From Sparassis latifolia (taxonomy: Eukaryota > Basidiomycota > Agaricomycetes > Polyporales > Sparassidaceae): a DNA stretch of 64,000 bases. Location: contig CM031562.1 in the NCBI GenBank assembly GCA_018466975.1, forward strand, positions 744,001 to 808,000. The letters run 5' to 3'. Shown here piece after piece: positions 48,286-59,914 of the stretch (position 1 is the first letter of the stretch; each line of letters begins with the position of its first letter). Both the position numbers and the translations under genes were made by a program. The notes under the pieces were generated by a model that had not been told where the DNA came from, searched no databases, and worked only from the letters and a program-made list of their open reading frames with translations.

Positions 48286-51200
48286 CTTGATAGTAAAAAC
48301 AGGTGTAGGTGGTGTTAGTGGTTGTTGTGGGAGTGGTAGTGGCAGTTGAAATTGTGGCAAGCGCTTTGGTTGCGCTTTAATGTGTGCCGCCACGTGACCG
48401 CGTTCGAACACAAAGGCAACGCTGAAGTCCACATCGACCAGCGACTGGATTCTGATCCTTCATTAAAGAAGTCTATTCGGTGAGTAATTATCCATACAGA
48501 TGGAGAGACGGAGAAACCTCGAAGGTCTCCATGTCCCAAAGGGTGTCAGCGGGATTGAGAAGTTCCTTCGCAGAGGATTTTACCGCCACAACCAATCGCA
48601 GAGCCAATCTGTCAATCTTGTGTACATTGTGATAGTTGAATAGACGGTGTATGTACCACTGTTCTTGGCTGGAACCTCCTGGGATGGAGACATTAGCAAA
48701 GCGCGGCGGAGAAGTGTGACAACGCTAACGGGCACCTTTTGTCTTCGATACAAGGCTTTTGAGTCATAGACCTGTTGAGCCAACTGGCAAGTTCCTGGCC
48801 TATTGTGAACGAAAAACAGTGTATCCCGTGGACTGCAGCATAGAAATCGAGCTATTTTGAGGGCAAACTTCGAAAGTTTCTACGTCGTTATCCCTCCAGA
48901 TGATGGCAGAAGGCAACAATCTTATAATCACGGTATGTATCACCGCATACAGATCTTTTTGAGCGGCTACTACAAGCTGTAGTGAGTTTTCAGGCTTCAT
49001 ATGGCGTAATAGATTTACTCAGAAAAAGTACGCACGATCTAACTCCACAGAATGGCATCACGCACCACTGAAACAAACACGAGGATAGAAGAGACATCTC
49101 AAAGACAAAAGTAAACACGGAAAAGATCGCCATTCCATGTCGCGGCCTGTGCGACTTCTCAGAAACAAGGAAGCACTGTGAATAACAAGTAAGTCTCAGC
49201 TTACCACATATGCTAGGTACAATTCTCGTCACATGAAATTGACTTTCTCTGTTAATCGGAGAACAATATCGGACGGGTAGCCTTGAACAACACCATGGAC
49301 GATCCTATTTGAGGAACTTGGGGATTGACTGACTTTCTATGTGACCGTCCGTACCACAGGATGATTCCCACTAAAGTATTCCGGATCAATATTGATGCAC
49401 AACGCGTAGCATTGCCCTCATTTTGACTGACGGGGCAGATACAGCGCCACGCGTTCCGGCCGCTGCTACGCTAGCCTAAGCATTCTTGCTGCCCAAAGAA
49501 TATTAGTACGTTAATCGCGTCAAAACATGCCGACGCGAAGCTTACCATTCCTTCAGCGGCGACGCGAAAACTCATATGGAGTCAACTCCAGATATCGGAG
49601 TATGTCAGAAATCAAAAGACGCCGCTATTAATTTTCAGTAAGTCTGTCATTTATTCTGAAGTAAACTCAATGTACAGCGCACTCGCGTAGACATGCGTCA
49701 CAATCAACCTGAAGCCGGGCGAAAACATGCACCATGCCAATATCTCTTGACGCATCGCCACTTGGATTCAATCATTGGTGGAGTTCGAGCTGTATTTGAA
49801 CGCACGTTTCAGAGGGTCAAACATAAAACTGAGATTAAAGAGCTCGTGAACACATCCAGTAAATCATCCGGCACAGATAGTAGTCGTTGAGGCTTGGGGG
49901 TGCAATGACGTGTCCTCTCTGCTTCTGAGTCACGGGCACGGGACCGTCGCGTCTGCTAGTGTCCAGGTACTCTCGCGCAACTAGCTGACAGTAATTGATC
50001 AAGAACGATCTCATGGCTGAGGTGAGAATTAAAAATTCGTCGCTTTTCCAGGTGTCTATGGCAACATGAAGTTCGTCCACCACCGGACAACCTGCTCTAA
50101 GTATCTTACCGCAAGGTCTCGTTCAGCGCTTGTCAGTAGGGCCAATTCACCTGAAATGTCCCTCATGTCACTGATACACTTTCAAATGCTACAGACTCGG
50201 AACTTCTCAGAAATATATGCGAGAGCTCGAGACATATGTATCGCAGTGGGGCTACCGACAGTGCCTTCCAAAAAATGCTGTGTGCACGAGCGTGAACAGA
50301 CTGATCAATCCTGCAGCGCAAAATGGTAGGCACAGTTCTGAGGCATTCGAAAAATGCCCATAAACACCACAGTGTAGCAGCAATGCAGCACAGTCGCACC
50401 AATGTGTATTCCAGATATTAGTTTATGGGTGCGCCGCTGGGTACAGTGCCCAGGATGCGTCCTGCCTAACTGGACGGCGCTCCTCCTCAAGGTCACAGCT
50501 TCGCAACAATCATCAGCGTACATGGATGCGGAATCACGTCGATTCTGTGATTCTCAGGAAAACACGCATTCTCCTGGAAATCTCACACTACCGCCTTCGC
50601 TCCTTGAGGGATTCACAAGCCATAAAAGAAAGTTCCTATTTAACTGAACGTATATCAGATGGACGCGTGACTACAGTTCAGGAGAAAGCATACGACGCGC
50701 TCACTGATATACAACTACTACTCCTGTAATCAGGATCTTCATGAAATACTTGCACGTCGTCACAGAGATACATGCCGCTAGTGCTAAGGGATCTCTTTAG
50801 CGCGTAGATAGAGGTCGAGTCGCGGGTTTGTCAAAGAGAATCGCAGAATTCATCCACGCCAGACGCCAGCATGACAGCGCATTCGTGCACCATCTGGACC
50901 CTTCGGGAGAAGGTGCCATTTGATGCACGGAAGCGTCATCGGACCCGCAGGCCCGACCAAGGTCCGAAGAGTGTTGTACGAAGAAGCTCAGGACGTCGCA
51001 GCAGATACTTAAACCTTGAAGCTTGATCACAGCTGGACGCTGGCGAAAAGATACATGCGTGTTATCTAATACGCCAAATAACGTACGTGAGCGTCGCCGC
51101 CAAAGTAGAATGCACATCCATGGGAAGGTCCACGGAGAGAAATAGAGATATGGACAGCACTATCGTGCGTGCGTACCAGGCAGTCGATATAGACCGCTCG

Positions 51201-51680
51201 CCGTGGCAGATGTTGTGACGGTGAGCGACCTTGAGCCGGACCCATTGTTATCAAAGAATGGATGGGACACAGATGAACGCAGATTTCGTATTCTGTCAGA
51301 AATAGACTTACGCAAGTTACTACATTTTCGGTATGAAACGACTATCGTGCTTGTAGTTTCCACGATCAGCGGAGTTTAAGCATAGTTGGATATCCGTCAA
51401 CCAAGACCTAGTAAAGTTGTCGCGCAAAGGCACAGTGGAGTGCCGAAAGAAAGAGTGAAGTGATTCTCACCATGTTATCATCCAAGACAGATGTGTCATC
51501 CATGTCTCGCTTCAAATAGAAATAATTATATCACGGTATCATTAAGTCTCTCGACTCCGATCTTGAAAATGGGATACTTCCAAGACAAAAACAAAGATAT
51601 AATGCAAATGCCTTGCACGACACATCAAATAAGCGTTGTTCAAGCAACGAGAATCACGCACCACACGTCAAACCTGCTCA
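48286..51680. other. Long intergenic region, no gene recognised
   Basis: About 3.4 kb between the FunK1 start and the methyltransferase stop. It includes the FunK1 upstream region (a CA/CT-rich stretch at 48300-48360). No transposon termini, tRNA or splice-consistent gene was seen. Confidence 0.45.
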
Positions 51681-52552
51681 CTATACCCGTTTCCACTTCA
51701 AAACTATCCAAACAACCCATCGTCTCCGCTCCTGTTCATCATGGGTTTCCGCAACCTCCAAACACCACGGACGACTCAAGTTCCCATTCACCTCTCTCTC
51801 CACGGCTTCTTCAACGTCCAAACCACTGTCAACAGCCAGCCTTAGGAAAGCGTCAATCGTATAGCAGCCAGTATGAAGACCAGCAACGAGGTAGACCCGG
51901 GCGGACGGCGATTTCTTGAGTGTCAGATGCAGCGATTTGATAAATCGAGAATGGAGCTCCGGATTCCACAGCGTATCCGCGGCAACAATGACATCGAACC
52001 CTGATATCTCCACACTGCCGTGTGACGAAAAGAGACTCGATGGATCAGATCCCCACGCATAAGCAACGACACTACAGCGATCTACAACGCCATTTCGCCA
52101 ACATTATCCACTAGAGTGCGGATGAGGACCTCGTCGGGATAATCGCTCAAGACAACGCGGACTTCCGGGTAGCATCTTGCGGTCAAAATACCCGGCAAAC
52201 CAGCACCTGCGCCGAACTCGAGCAAGCGGAGCGACTGGCCCTGAAGCGCGGCCGACGCGATGTGATGATCGAGATGTAAGTCGTCAAGATGGTCCGCAAT
52301 GTACAGAGATGAGATCCAAATCGACGAAACGTGCAAAGGCCAGTTGGCAGGCTGTGTGTCGGGTGTCCTGAGCGTTATAGTGGACAGCGGGGCAGTACGG
52401 GATTGTAGGGGATCGCCCGGTGAGGAGAACCGACACCACTGCGATTCGGGGCAGCTGTAGACGAATTCTCGCCCCGCCGATGACCGCACTACGGGTGTGT
52501 AGTCGTATAATGTCTGTAGAGAATCAGAGAGAAGGTCTTCTGGATCAGTCAT
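51681..52552 (-). CDS. EFM7-like protein lysine methyltransferase (7-beta-strand), one frameshift
   Basis: Single-exon gene. Residues RLLEFGAGAGLPGIL form SAM motif I, followed by VLSDYP. The C-terminal half reads VVAYAWGSDPSSLF, FDVIVAADTLWN (post-motif II) and RVYLVAGLHTG. This layout fits the fungal EFM7/Nnt1 group, which in yeast methylates the N-terminus and Lys of eEF1A. The two halves are in different frames. One extra G in the GG at 52098-52099 gives a continuous frame of 290 residues, a normal family length, with RNGVVDRCSVVAYAWG at the joint. So the break is a single-base loss, possibly in the assembly. Confidence 0.8.
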
Positions 52553-52985
52553 GGCCCGAAGGCTCGACTGAGGAACCGGCGAATAATGGCAAGTAGGAGT
52601 TGCTGAGACATGCCACTGGCACGCCGAGTGACTTCACTTTGGCGTCTAACGCGTAAGATCACGTGTGGGTGTCGCGTTTGGGCGTCAAACAAGGTGGCCT
52701 AGGTGCCTTCATCTTCTGCACTTTCATTTCCGCCATAATTCTATCTGACAATCTGAGCTGTACTAGTTATCTATATCCTAATACTTAAAGAGGAGAGTGG
52801 GGTTTTCTCAGACCATGGACGAACCTCTTTCCTCACCCGAACGGTACGATTTTGGCGCCCTTGTTAGTGCTGCTGTGGTCTCATTTGCGAGAGCCCAGTA
52901 AATCGGTGAAAGTTACGTATTCAGCGCGCCGAAAGGTGAGTTAGTTATGGTACCAATGATGCACTCGTGCTGATATACGTTTCAG

Positions 52986-54680
52986 AGGCGAAATAGTGTT
53001 GCAAACTATGCAGAGTTGGTCCCGTTTTTCGTGCGCAAGTGGCTGCGATCTGATGGGTCTTGAAGAGAATCTTCGGAGGAGTTCAAAGACGATGAAGATC
53101 TGAAGACTGAAGAGTCGGGAAAGGTGTCTGTCCAGAAGAAAGGGACCACAAAGGTATGTTCTCGCGCGTGTTCGGATATAAGCTAGACACGCAGTGGAGC
53201 GATCTCTCGAGTCGCACTGAACTGCACTACACGCGAGGAAGCTCTTCTGTGTAGAGCGCGTTCGCATGATATGCGTTATATAGTGGTCTCATTCATCGTT
53301 TGTAGACGGATGGCCCCAAGAGCACTCCTAAGAAGGCCGATGTAATGTAAGTGTGGTCTCAAGAGCTGGTGCGGCACTTGGACGCGAGTGTTGCTAAACT
53401 TTTTGTCGAGGCCGCCACCTGCGTCCACGAAGCGCCTTAAGGACGATGCCACACCAGCGAAGAAGTCTGTCAGCAAGGCTAAGAGAAAGCCAGATTCCTC
53501 AGTATCTCCTGTATCTAACGAAACGAAGTCTACACCGAACGGAAAGCCAGTATCTGCAATTGGTTCGAGATTGACGAAGTTCCCGCAGACCCCGTAAGCA
53601 TCAAAACGCCAGGCTTTCTCGTTTCTCTATTTATTCAATCAACTCACGATGCAGACGCGCGCAATCGCCCGACAGTATGGCAGATGATCGCTCGTCGATT
53701 GGAGAGTCATCGAAACCCAGTTCCAGAGCGCGCAAGACAGAAGCGGAGCGCAAGGAATTCCTCGAAAGCGACCCATACTCTGGCGAAGTCGAACCTCATC
53801 GCGTATTCTGTACTGCATGCAAGGAATGGGTGCAGCTCAATCCGAAACTACGATATATCATGCGTCTGTGGCTGGTGCACCGTAAAGAATGTGGGAAGCA
53901 ACTCGGCAATAACGAGAAGTACTGCTCATGCGAATCTCTTCCCTTCCTGTACTTATTCGGTGTTGTGCAGGAACGAGACCGAATTGAAATCTGAAGTTGC
54001 ACCAGACGAAGAAGACGACAATATATCCGTTACTCCGTCGGAGAAGAGTGGTACGAGGAGACGTGGGGCGACTGCAACGTACGTTATGTACTCCGATGAC
54101 AGATATCGTGGCTCACTGGACTATTGCTCGTTCAGGCCAAGTGCTCGAGTTGCCACAGCGGAGCGGAAACTCAAGCTTGTCAATGACACACAAGTGAAGG
54201 CTTTACTCCTCACACTGTGGAATGTGCATCATGCGTGGCTACCGTGACACTCGATGGAGAGATCGAATACGATGTGACTGAATGGGAGAAACATAAACTC
54301 ATATGCTCCGGGTGTGTTCGACTATTCTCGCGGCGTAGGCGCTTACTGATTTAATTATGCGTAGCATCTCTCCGCTTGTGCAGACGACCGAAGACGCCCT
54401 GGTACCGCCTGCGAGTGTTACGGAGGGGCAAGACGCCACCAGGCCACCACCTTCCACTGCGTCGACCGATGCCACAATGATCGAGGCGGAAGCATCTCCT
54501 TCTCGTGCCGGACAGAAGCGCTCCCGCGAGGACGACTCCGAAGACCAGAGACGGTCTGTTCGTCCTCGCACGAAGCTATATACTGCGCCGGAGGGCGATT
54601 CGCCAGGCATCATGGATTGGATCATGCTTCCGTTCCACAACTTCGTCCGAGGATTTCGTGAAGGGCTGTCTTCGGATTAA
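52986..54680 (+). CDS. Nuclear-type protein with two degenerate CxxC...W..HxxxC fingers, one frameshift
   Basis: Exons 52986-53153, 53306-53346, 53411-53593, 53655-53918, 53971-54078, 54136-54311 and 54365-54680 are consistent in phase. An upstream exon from ATG 52815 is possible, but a TGA near 53058 leaves the 5' end unresolved. A Lys/Ser-rich N-terminal part precedes VFCTACKEWVQLN...WLVHRKEC and VECASCVATVTL...WEKHKLIC, two fingers of the same type. Before the second finger the frame shifts at TTT 54202-54204; one more T restores VKAFTPHTVEC. The tail has basic RKRSRED-like and RRSVRPRTK stretches, suggesting nuclear location. Family not recognised. Confidence 0.6.
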
Positions 54681-55487
54681 CATCTGACTGCTGCAGATCG
54701 GTTTTTTTTGCTTCCGTCTTGACTATAATTGCATCATCTCCCACACTCCTTGTTGATCTTGTTATACTCGTGCACGTTACCTACCGCGTATATACTGTCG
54801 CTTATCTTATTGCCCACTCGTTCTCCCGCTCGCGTTGCTTTACGTCTGAAAGTACATGTCGACGTCGTCGCAGTGATGATGGAGCAGAGCTGCACACAAT
54901 CTGGAATGATATACTTCCGCGAACCTCCGCCGGGCCTAAACCGCACCGGCGTGGCGAGGCTTCAAGTCAGCGAGCGTGCTTCGGGAGACTCCGACCCAAT
55001 TATCCCCTCCCTCACCCGCGCTGCACCAGTCTGGCTGTGGCGTTCCCTCTTCTCTCTGTTCCCCCCTCATCCACTTACACGTCCCCCACACGACATATGG
55101 AGCTCGGAAAGCTGTGCGGAATTTTCTAGGCCTCTCAATCTCTTTTCTGAAGACCGCATACAGACTGCTCCCCGATGGTGGCCAATACACCGCACAAAGA
55201 CACGGACCCCCCTCCGAGGTGCGCATCAACGGTTTGCAGCCGCATTCTTGCATTCGTTGACGCTGCCCCCCCTCTAGGACACGTTCAGAATCTCTGAATT
55301 ACCAGGGTACGAACGTTTCTCCATTGTATAGCAGGGCCCTTGTATTCAAGCATTGTGGCCCCCTTCCAAAATAGGCCGGCAACAACGGTTGTCGGCTCCC
55401 CGAAAATGCCCACAAGCCAATTCAGGTGGGGGAGCTCCGATGGCTGCGCTGCGCTTGCACTGAACACGTCCTTTCTCCAGCTACGGC
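54681..55487. other. Intergenic, no gene recognised
   Basis: About 0.8 kb between the two finger-protein genes. A small upstream exon of the next gene ending before the CAG at about 55481 cannot be excluded. Confidence 0.45.
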
Positions 55488-56363
55488 TTGACCCTGCTCG
55501 CCTCCCTCGCCGAGCACCACGAGGGCGGCACACACAACATCGTGGCCGCCGACCTCGACGAGCCACCTGCACCGGAGAGTCCCCGCAAAAAGACATGCTC
55601 GCTCTCCGACTCTTCCAAGTGGGTTTCCTTCTCCTCCGTCGCATCCCCTCCGCTCACCGCGCTGCTCAGTGCTTCCTCATCGGGCCGACGGCCGACGTCA
55701 GGCGAGAAGCGGCGGGAGAAGAAACTGCGCGAAGATCGCATGGCGATCGTGCTCTCGCCTCAGATGGTGCAGTGCCAGCGCTGCGGCGCTAAGATCAAGC
55801 TCTCCTTAAAGAGCACGTACGATCCGTTCCACTGGCAGAAGCACAGGGAGCGCTGCCTTAAGCGTCCCGACGGCGTCGCCCGCTCGATGAAAGCGGCGAC
55901 AGAACAGGCGAGTGTGCAGGCGCCCCCTTCGTCTGCGAGGCGTACTGATGTTTCCCCCCAGCATAAACCCGCGTGGCCCGCAGAATCCAAGATCCGCACA
56001 GCGTCCAATGGGCGTGCGCCGTCCTCCCTAACACCGCCGCTTACTTCCGACGGGCTCGAGGACGACGAGCGCTCGAGCGAGGACAGCGCCGTGAAGCGCG
56101 AGTTCGCGTCGCCTCCCACGCTGCCGGAGCCCGAGCTCGCGCTGCACAAACCGGACGCGGCGTTCGAGGACTACCTCGTACGTTCGCACCGACGCGCCAT
56201 GCGCGAGCTGTCCCCGCTGACGGTCGACAGCTGCCACAGTTGGACATGGGCGCAGCTCAAAGAGCCCATCTGGATTGACCAGTCCGGCGCCCTCCTCGCA
56301 TTAGATGACGACGCGGACGATAGACTGTTTCCCGCCTACCGAGATATCAAGCCCGACCCGTAG
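55488..56363 (+). CDS. Single-finger CxxC...W..HxxxxC protein
   Basis: One 291-residue frame. Residues about 93-117 (VQCQRCGAKIKLS...HWQKHRERC) repeat the finger pattern of the neighbouring gene: C-x2-C, an aromatic/Trp, then H-x4-C. A basic stretch (SGEKRREKKLRED) precedes it. The rest is Ser/Pro/Glu-rich and probably disordered, with an acidic C-terminus (LLALDDDADD). It is probably a DNA- or protein-binding nuclear factor, by inference only. The Met at 55488 is the first in frame; a spliced longer start is possible. Confidence 0.6.
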   Translation: MTLLASLAEHHEGGTHNIVAADLDEPPAPESPRKKTCSLSDSSKWVSFSSVASPPLTALLSASSSGRRPTSGEKRREKKLREDRMAIVLSPQMVQCQRCGAKIKLSLKSTYDPFHWQKHRERCLKRPDGVARSMKAATEQASVQAPPSSARRTDVSPQHKPAWPAESKIRTASNGRAPSSLTPPLTSDGLEDDERSSEDSAVKREFASPPTLPEPELALHKPDAAFEDYLVRSHRRAMRELSPLTVDSCHSWTWAQLKEPIWIDQSGALLALDDDADDRLFPAYRDIKPDP

Positions 56364-56740
56364 GACGGCAATCCCGTGCCGCGCTTGTCTCCCCGCCCGG
56401 ACGCGCGACGTCACTTTGACGCGCTTCTATCCCATCAGTGATCTACCGCTTGTCTATCTTCTTTGCTTAAGGTATACTACGGAACACACGCATCTCTATC
56501 GTCGTGCTATCCATTGCTCTGCTCATGTTGTCACTGTGCATATATAGCCAGCCCACTCACATCTGGCCCCACGCCTTACATACACCACAGCCTAGGAGCT
56601 CAAGTACTCACTGTATCACTGTTGTATATTGCTCTCGCATCTCGCATAATCTGACAGTCGTATCTACCCCATGTAACATACCGCACATTAGCCACCCGCA
56701 TACAAGTTCCAAAATATAGAAACCCAGTCCGACTGCTACT
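56364..56740. other. 3' intergenic region between convergent genes
   Basis: Convergent 3' ends of the finger-protein gene (+) and the sirtuin gene (-). Nothing else recognised. Confidence 0.5.
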
Positions 56741-58382
56741 TCACCCCACCGCTCGCGGCGCAATATCGTCTTCATCTTCCGGCGGGGGCTTCACGATGCC
56801 GCTTCGCAGCATCTCCGCTACGACCGGATCTGTGCTCGATGTCGAGCCGCTGATGCAATGTGTCATCGAGGACGTAAGATGTCACGAAGCCCCGACGCAG
56901 ATCAGCACTCACAGGACCGCCCTCACCACTCCGCGCATCACCTTCCCGCTCGGAATTTCGATCTTCTCGACGCCTGGTAGTGCGTCTGCCCTCGTCGGAC
57001 CAAGATTGAGTAAGAGAACCGGTTTGCGAAGCTTCAGCGCGTGCTTTAGTAACCTGGTCAAGGACGGTCAGCAGATTCAAGATGATGTATGATGACGGCG
57101 GGGATGGAAACGGAACCTGAATGCGGAGAATGTCGCAAGGGTCGTGCCGACCATAAAGAGCCTATCGCAGCGCTCGATGTCGGCGAATCTGCAACCATAA
57201 AGGTTGTCGGTAATTTCCTGCGGCGATACTGGGAGCCGCATCAAACTCACGATCTGTCTTTTATCTCTTTGCTAATAGATTCGCCGAAGAAGATGACCTC
57301 CGGTTTTTGCTACGGCGGAGTCAGAGATTGTTAGTTGACTATGGCCAGGGGCACTCACTACAGAGTTTCGGCGGTTCTCCAGAAGACATGCCGGACAATC
57401 TGGGACCTCGAAGTCCTCGTAGGAGACGCCCTCGAGTACCACCTGCACGGAAGCTATACTTTTCGATAAACTAACAGTAGGACGAACCAAATACGTACAT
57501 CACCGTCGGGATTCGTCCGGGGCTGGCTCCCAGTCTCCTCGAGCTCGTCCGCGAATGCCTTCCACTGCGGATTCGCAACGGATAGGGCATGCTGAAAGTC
57601 GTCCCTGTCGGTGAAATGCCCGGAGGCGCATTGTACCTTCTGCGACGCGTACAAACATCAGCGCTCGTCCTCAGATAGTGAGAGGAGAATAACTTACATG
57701 TAGCGTGCCATGTAGCTCTAATATTCGTCCTTCCATTGTTTTGCGGTCCCAGACGCGCTCTAGTGCCTTATGGTGCAGTCCGTCGACGTTCTGCGTGATG
57801 AGCTGAGAAACAATATTGGTATACTGCAGTCCTGCGAGGGCGAAGTGTGTCGTATTCGGGAGCGCGTCGCGCACAGGTGGGTAGCCGAGGTATGAGCGAA
57901 GCCTAAGCCATATTGTGGGACGCACACGGGATGGATCATCTAAAAAACCTTACCAGTAACGCTTTCTGCGAAGTGTTAGTGCAAATTGGATAACACGGAA
58001 AATTTTGCATACCTAAAGGCAATTCCTTTCGTCGTCCCATCCATGAGCTCATGGTACTGTCAAATGGTCAATATATGCGTGAAAAGTGCACATGCAAAGG
58101 ACGCACAAATATTGGTCTACTCATTCAGCATTCAGCAGAGCTCCAATGCCATCGGAAAAGTAGATGCACGCACTTGTAGTTCGGGTTGAGATACCTCCCT
58201 CTCTCGCCGCGGTATGCTCTGATGCCCGAGTCGACGCTCACGCCTGCGCCTGTGATGACGGCGACATTGCCGGACGCGATGAACTCAGCGACACGAGCTA
58301 TAGCAGCTGCGGGGGAGATGGTCTGCGACGCTGTGGCCGTGCGGAGGAGAGCATCCGGGATGGTGGGGACAGACACGCGCAT
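56741..58382 (-). CDS. SIRT4-like class II sirtuin, NAD+-dependent deacylase
   Basis: Ten exons: 58382-58170, 58056-58013, 57965-57954, 57902-57698, 57639-57499, 57442-57359, 57309-57251, 57188-57117, 57053-56913 and 56849-56741. Together they encode 359 residues in frame. GAGVSVDSGI (about 45-54) binds NAD+, QNVDGLHH is at 127-134, and the catalytic His is in ELHG (His 154). Zinc ligands come from VQCASGH and CPAC; the first pair has His/Gly in place of CxxC. PEVIFFGE, VGTTLATFSA and LLNLGPTRAD complete the class II pattern. It probably acts in mitochondria as SIRT4 does, by inference. Exon 3 is only 12 nt. It faces PEX7 head to head. Confidence 0.93.
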
Positions 58383-58455
58383 GCCGCCGTTCAGTCTCGG
58401 AGTCCCCGAGCCAAATACCTCTTTCCCTCAGACCACGACGACGAGGCTCTCGACG
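58383..58455. promoter_or_regulatory. 73-bp bidirectional promoter between sirtuin and PEX7
   Basis: The proposed start codons are only 73 bp apart (sirtuin ATG at 58382 on minus, PEX7 ATG at 58456 on plus). The interval is C-rich on the plus strand, with TTTCCCTC and ACCACGACGACG. It must hold 5' ends of both transcripts, or these overlap. An in-frame upstream ATG at 58381 for PEX7 would make the coding parts overlap by two bases. Confidence 0.55.
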
Positions 58456-59719
58456 ATGAACGGGCCAGCGCCGCCGCTCACGTTGCTGACACCAGGCTTT
58501 GCCCACTACTCTCTCGCCTGGTCTCCGTTCCACAGCACCCGTCTCGCCGTTGCGTCTTCTGCAAATTATGGGCTGGTCGGCAATGGGCGACTTCACCTCG
58601 TCTCCCTCGGACAAGGTCCAGGAGGTGTACCGGGCCTTTCTCTCGACAAGCAGTAAGTTTCCGTGTCACGCCGACTATGGATCTGTTCACAAGGGCGCAG
58701 ATACGATACGCAAGATGGCTTGTATGACGTTGCGTGGTCGGAGGTGCACGAAAACCAGCTTGTGACTGCGTCAGGAGATGGCTCAATCAAACTGTGGGAT
58801 GTTATGCTCAATGTGAGTCTCTGGAAACCGCGAGTAGAAAATGCTAAGCTAACGTCTGCGCAAGCGTTAGGACCTGCCAATACGTGCCTGGCAGGAGCAC
58901 TCTCGCGAGGTCTTCTCGGTCGATTGGTCGAATATACAGAAAGACACGTTTATCTCCTCATCGTGGGACGGCACGGTTAAACTGGTGTGCGATATACGTC
59001 TATATCTGCACATTCGTCTGACTCGCCCGTGAAATAAAGTGGACTCCCGACCGCCCGCGCTCAGTAACCACACTGCAGGCACACCGCTCTTGCGTCTATC
59101 AAGCCCTCTTCTCCCCCCACCAGCCGGATACGATTGCCACATGCTCGACGGACGGTACGCTCAAGATCTTCGACTTGCGCGCTCCCGCGTATGCGCCGAC
59201 GGGGAGCACCTTCACGGACCCCTCTCCTTCGCTGCGCTGACGGTGCCCGCGTCTGGCACGGAGCTGCTTACGCTAGACTGGAACAAATACCGCCCGTTCG
59301 TACTCGCGTGCGCGGGCGTCGACCGCACCATTAAGGTGTGGGACTGTCGCATGATCAAGACCGGCGCGGACGCGACGCAGCAGGCCGTCGGCGGGACATG
59401 CGAGGCGTCCCTCGTCGGGCACGAGTATGCCGTGCGGAAAATTAATTGGAGCCCACACCGCCCGGATGTAATTGCCAGTGCGAGCTATGATATGACGTGC
59501 AGAGTGTGAGCAGATCTCGTCTGGCAATGTTGTTTTTATTCTCACTTAACATATGTCTGATGCAGGTGGTCTGCGAATCCGACGGCAGCTGGGACGCATT
59601 TGTTGTATATTCACGACGCACATACGGAGTTTGTCGCCGGCTGTGGATGGTCGTTGTATGATGAAGGTGTTTTGGCCAGTTGCGGGTGGGATTGCAAGCT
59701 CAATGTATTTCATGTATAA
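58456..59719 (+). CDS. PEX7: PEX7, peroxisomal PTS2 receptor (WD40), one frameshift
   Basis: Exons 58456-58652, 58701-58812, 58871-58984, 59040-59505 and 59566-59719. The product starts with [21 protein letters not shown] and [11 protein letters not shown], typical of PEX7. Six or so WD repeats follow ([79 protein letters not shown]). It binds PTS2 cargo in the cytosol for import into peroxisomes. The frame breaks at the CCCC of 59219-59222. With one more C the text becomes [16 protein letters not shown], as in other fungi, and the total is 347 residues. The rest is intact, so an assembly indel is likely. Start chosen by family alignment. Confidence 0.9.
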
Positions 59720-59914
59720 TAGATCTGTCTTACTATCTACCAATCCATTGGTTTCTTGCAATGCCCACAGCGTTCTCGCTGTGGACGTGAACGAGAGATA
59801 TCCGTGTTACACGGTACACTAAGGTAGCAATTATATCCAGGAATGCATTGATACAGATGGTATATATAGATGGAAAGCGAAAGCATATGCAAAATGCGAA
59901 TGTCAAACATTGTA

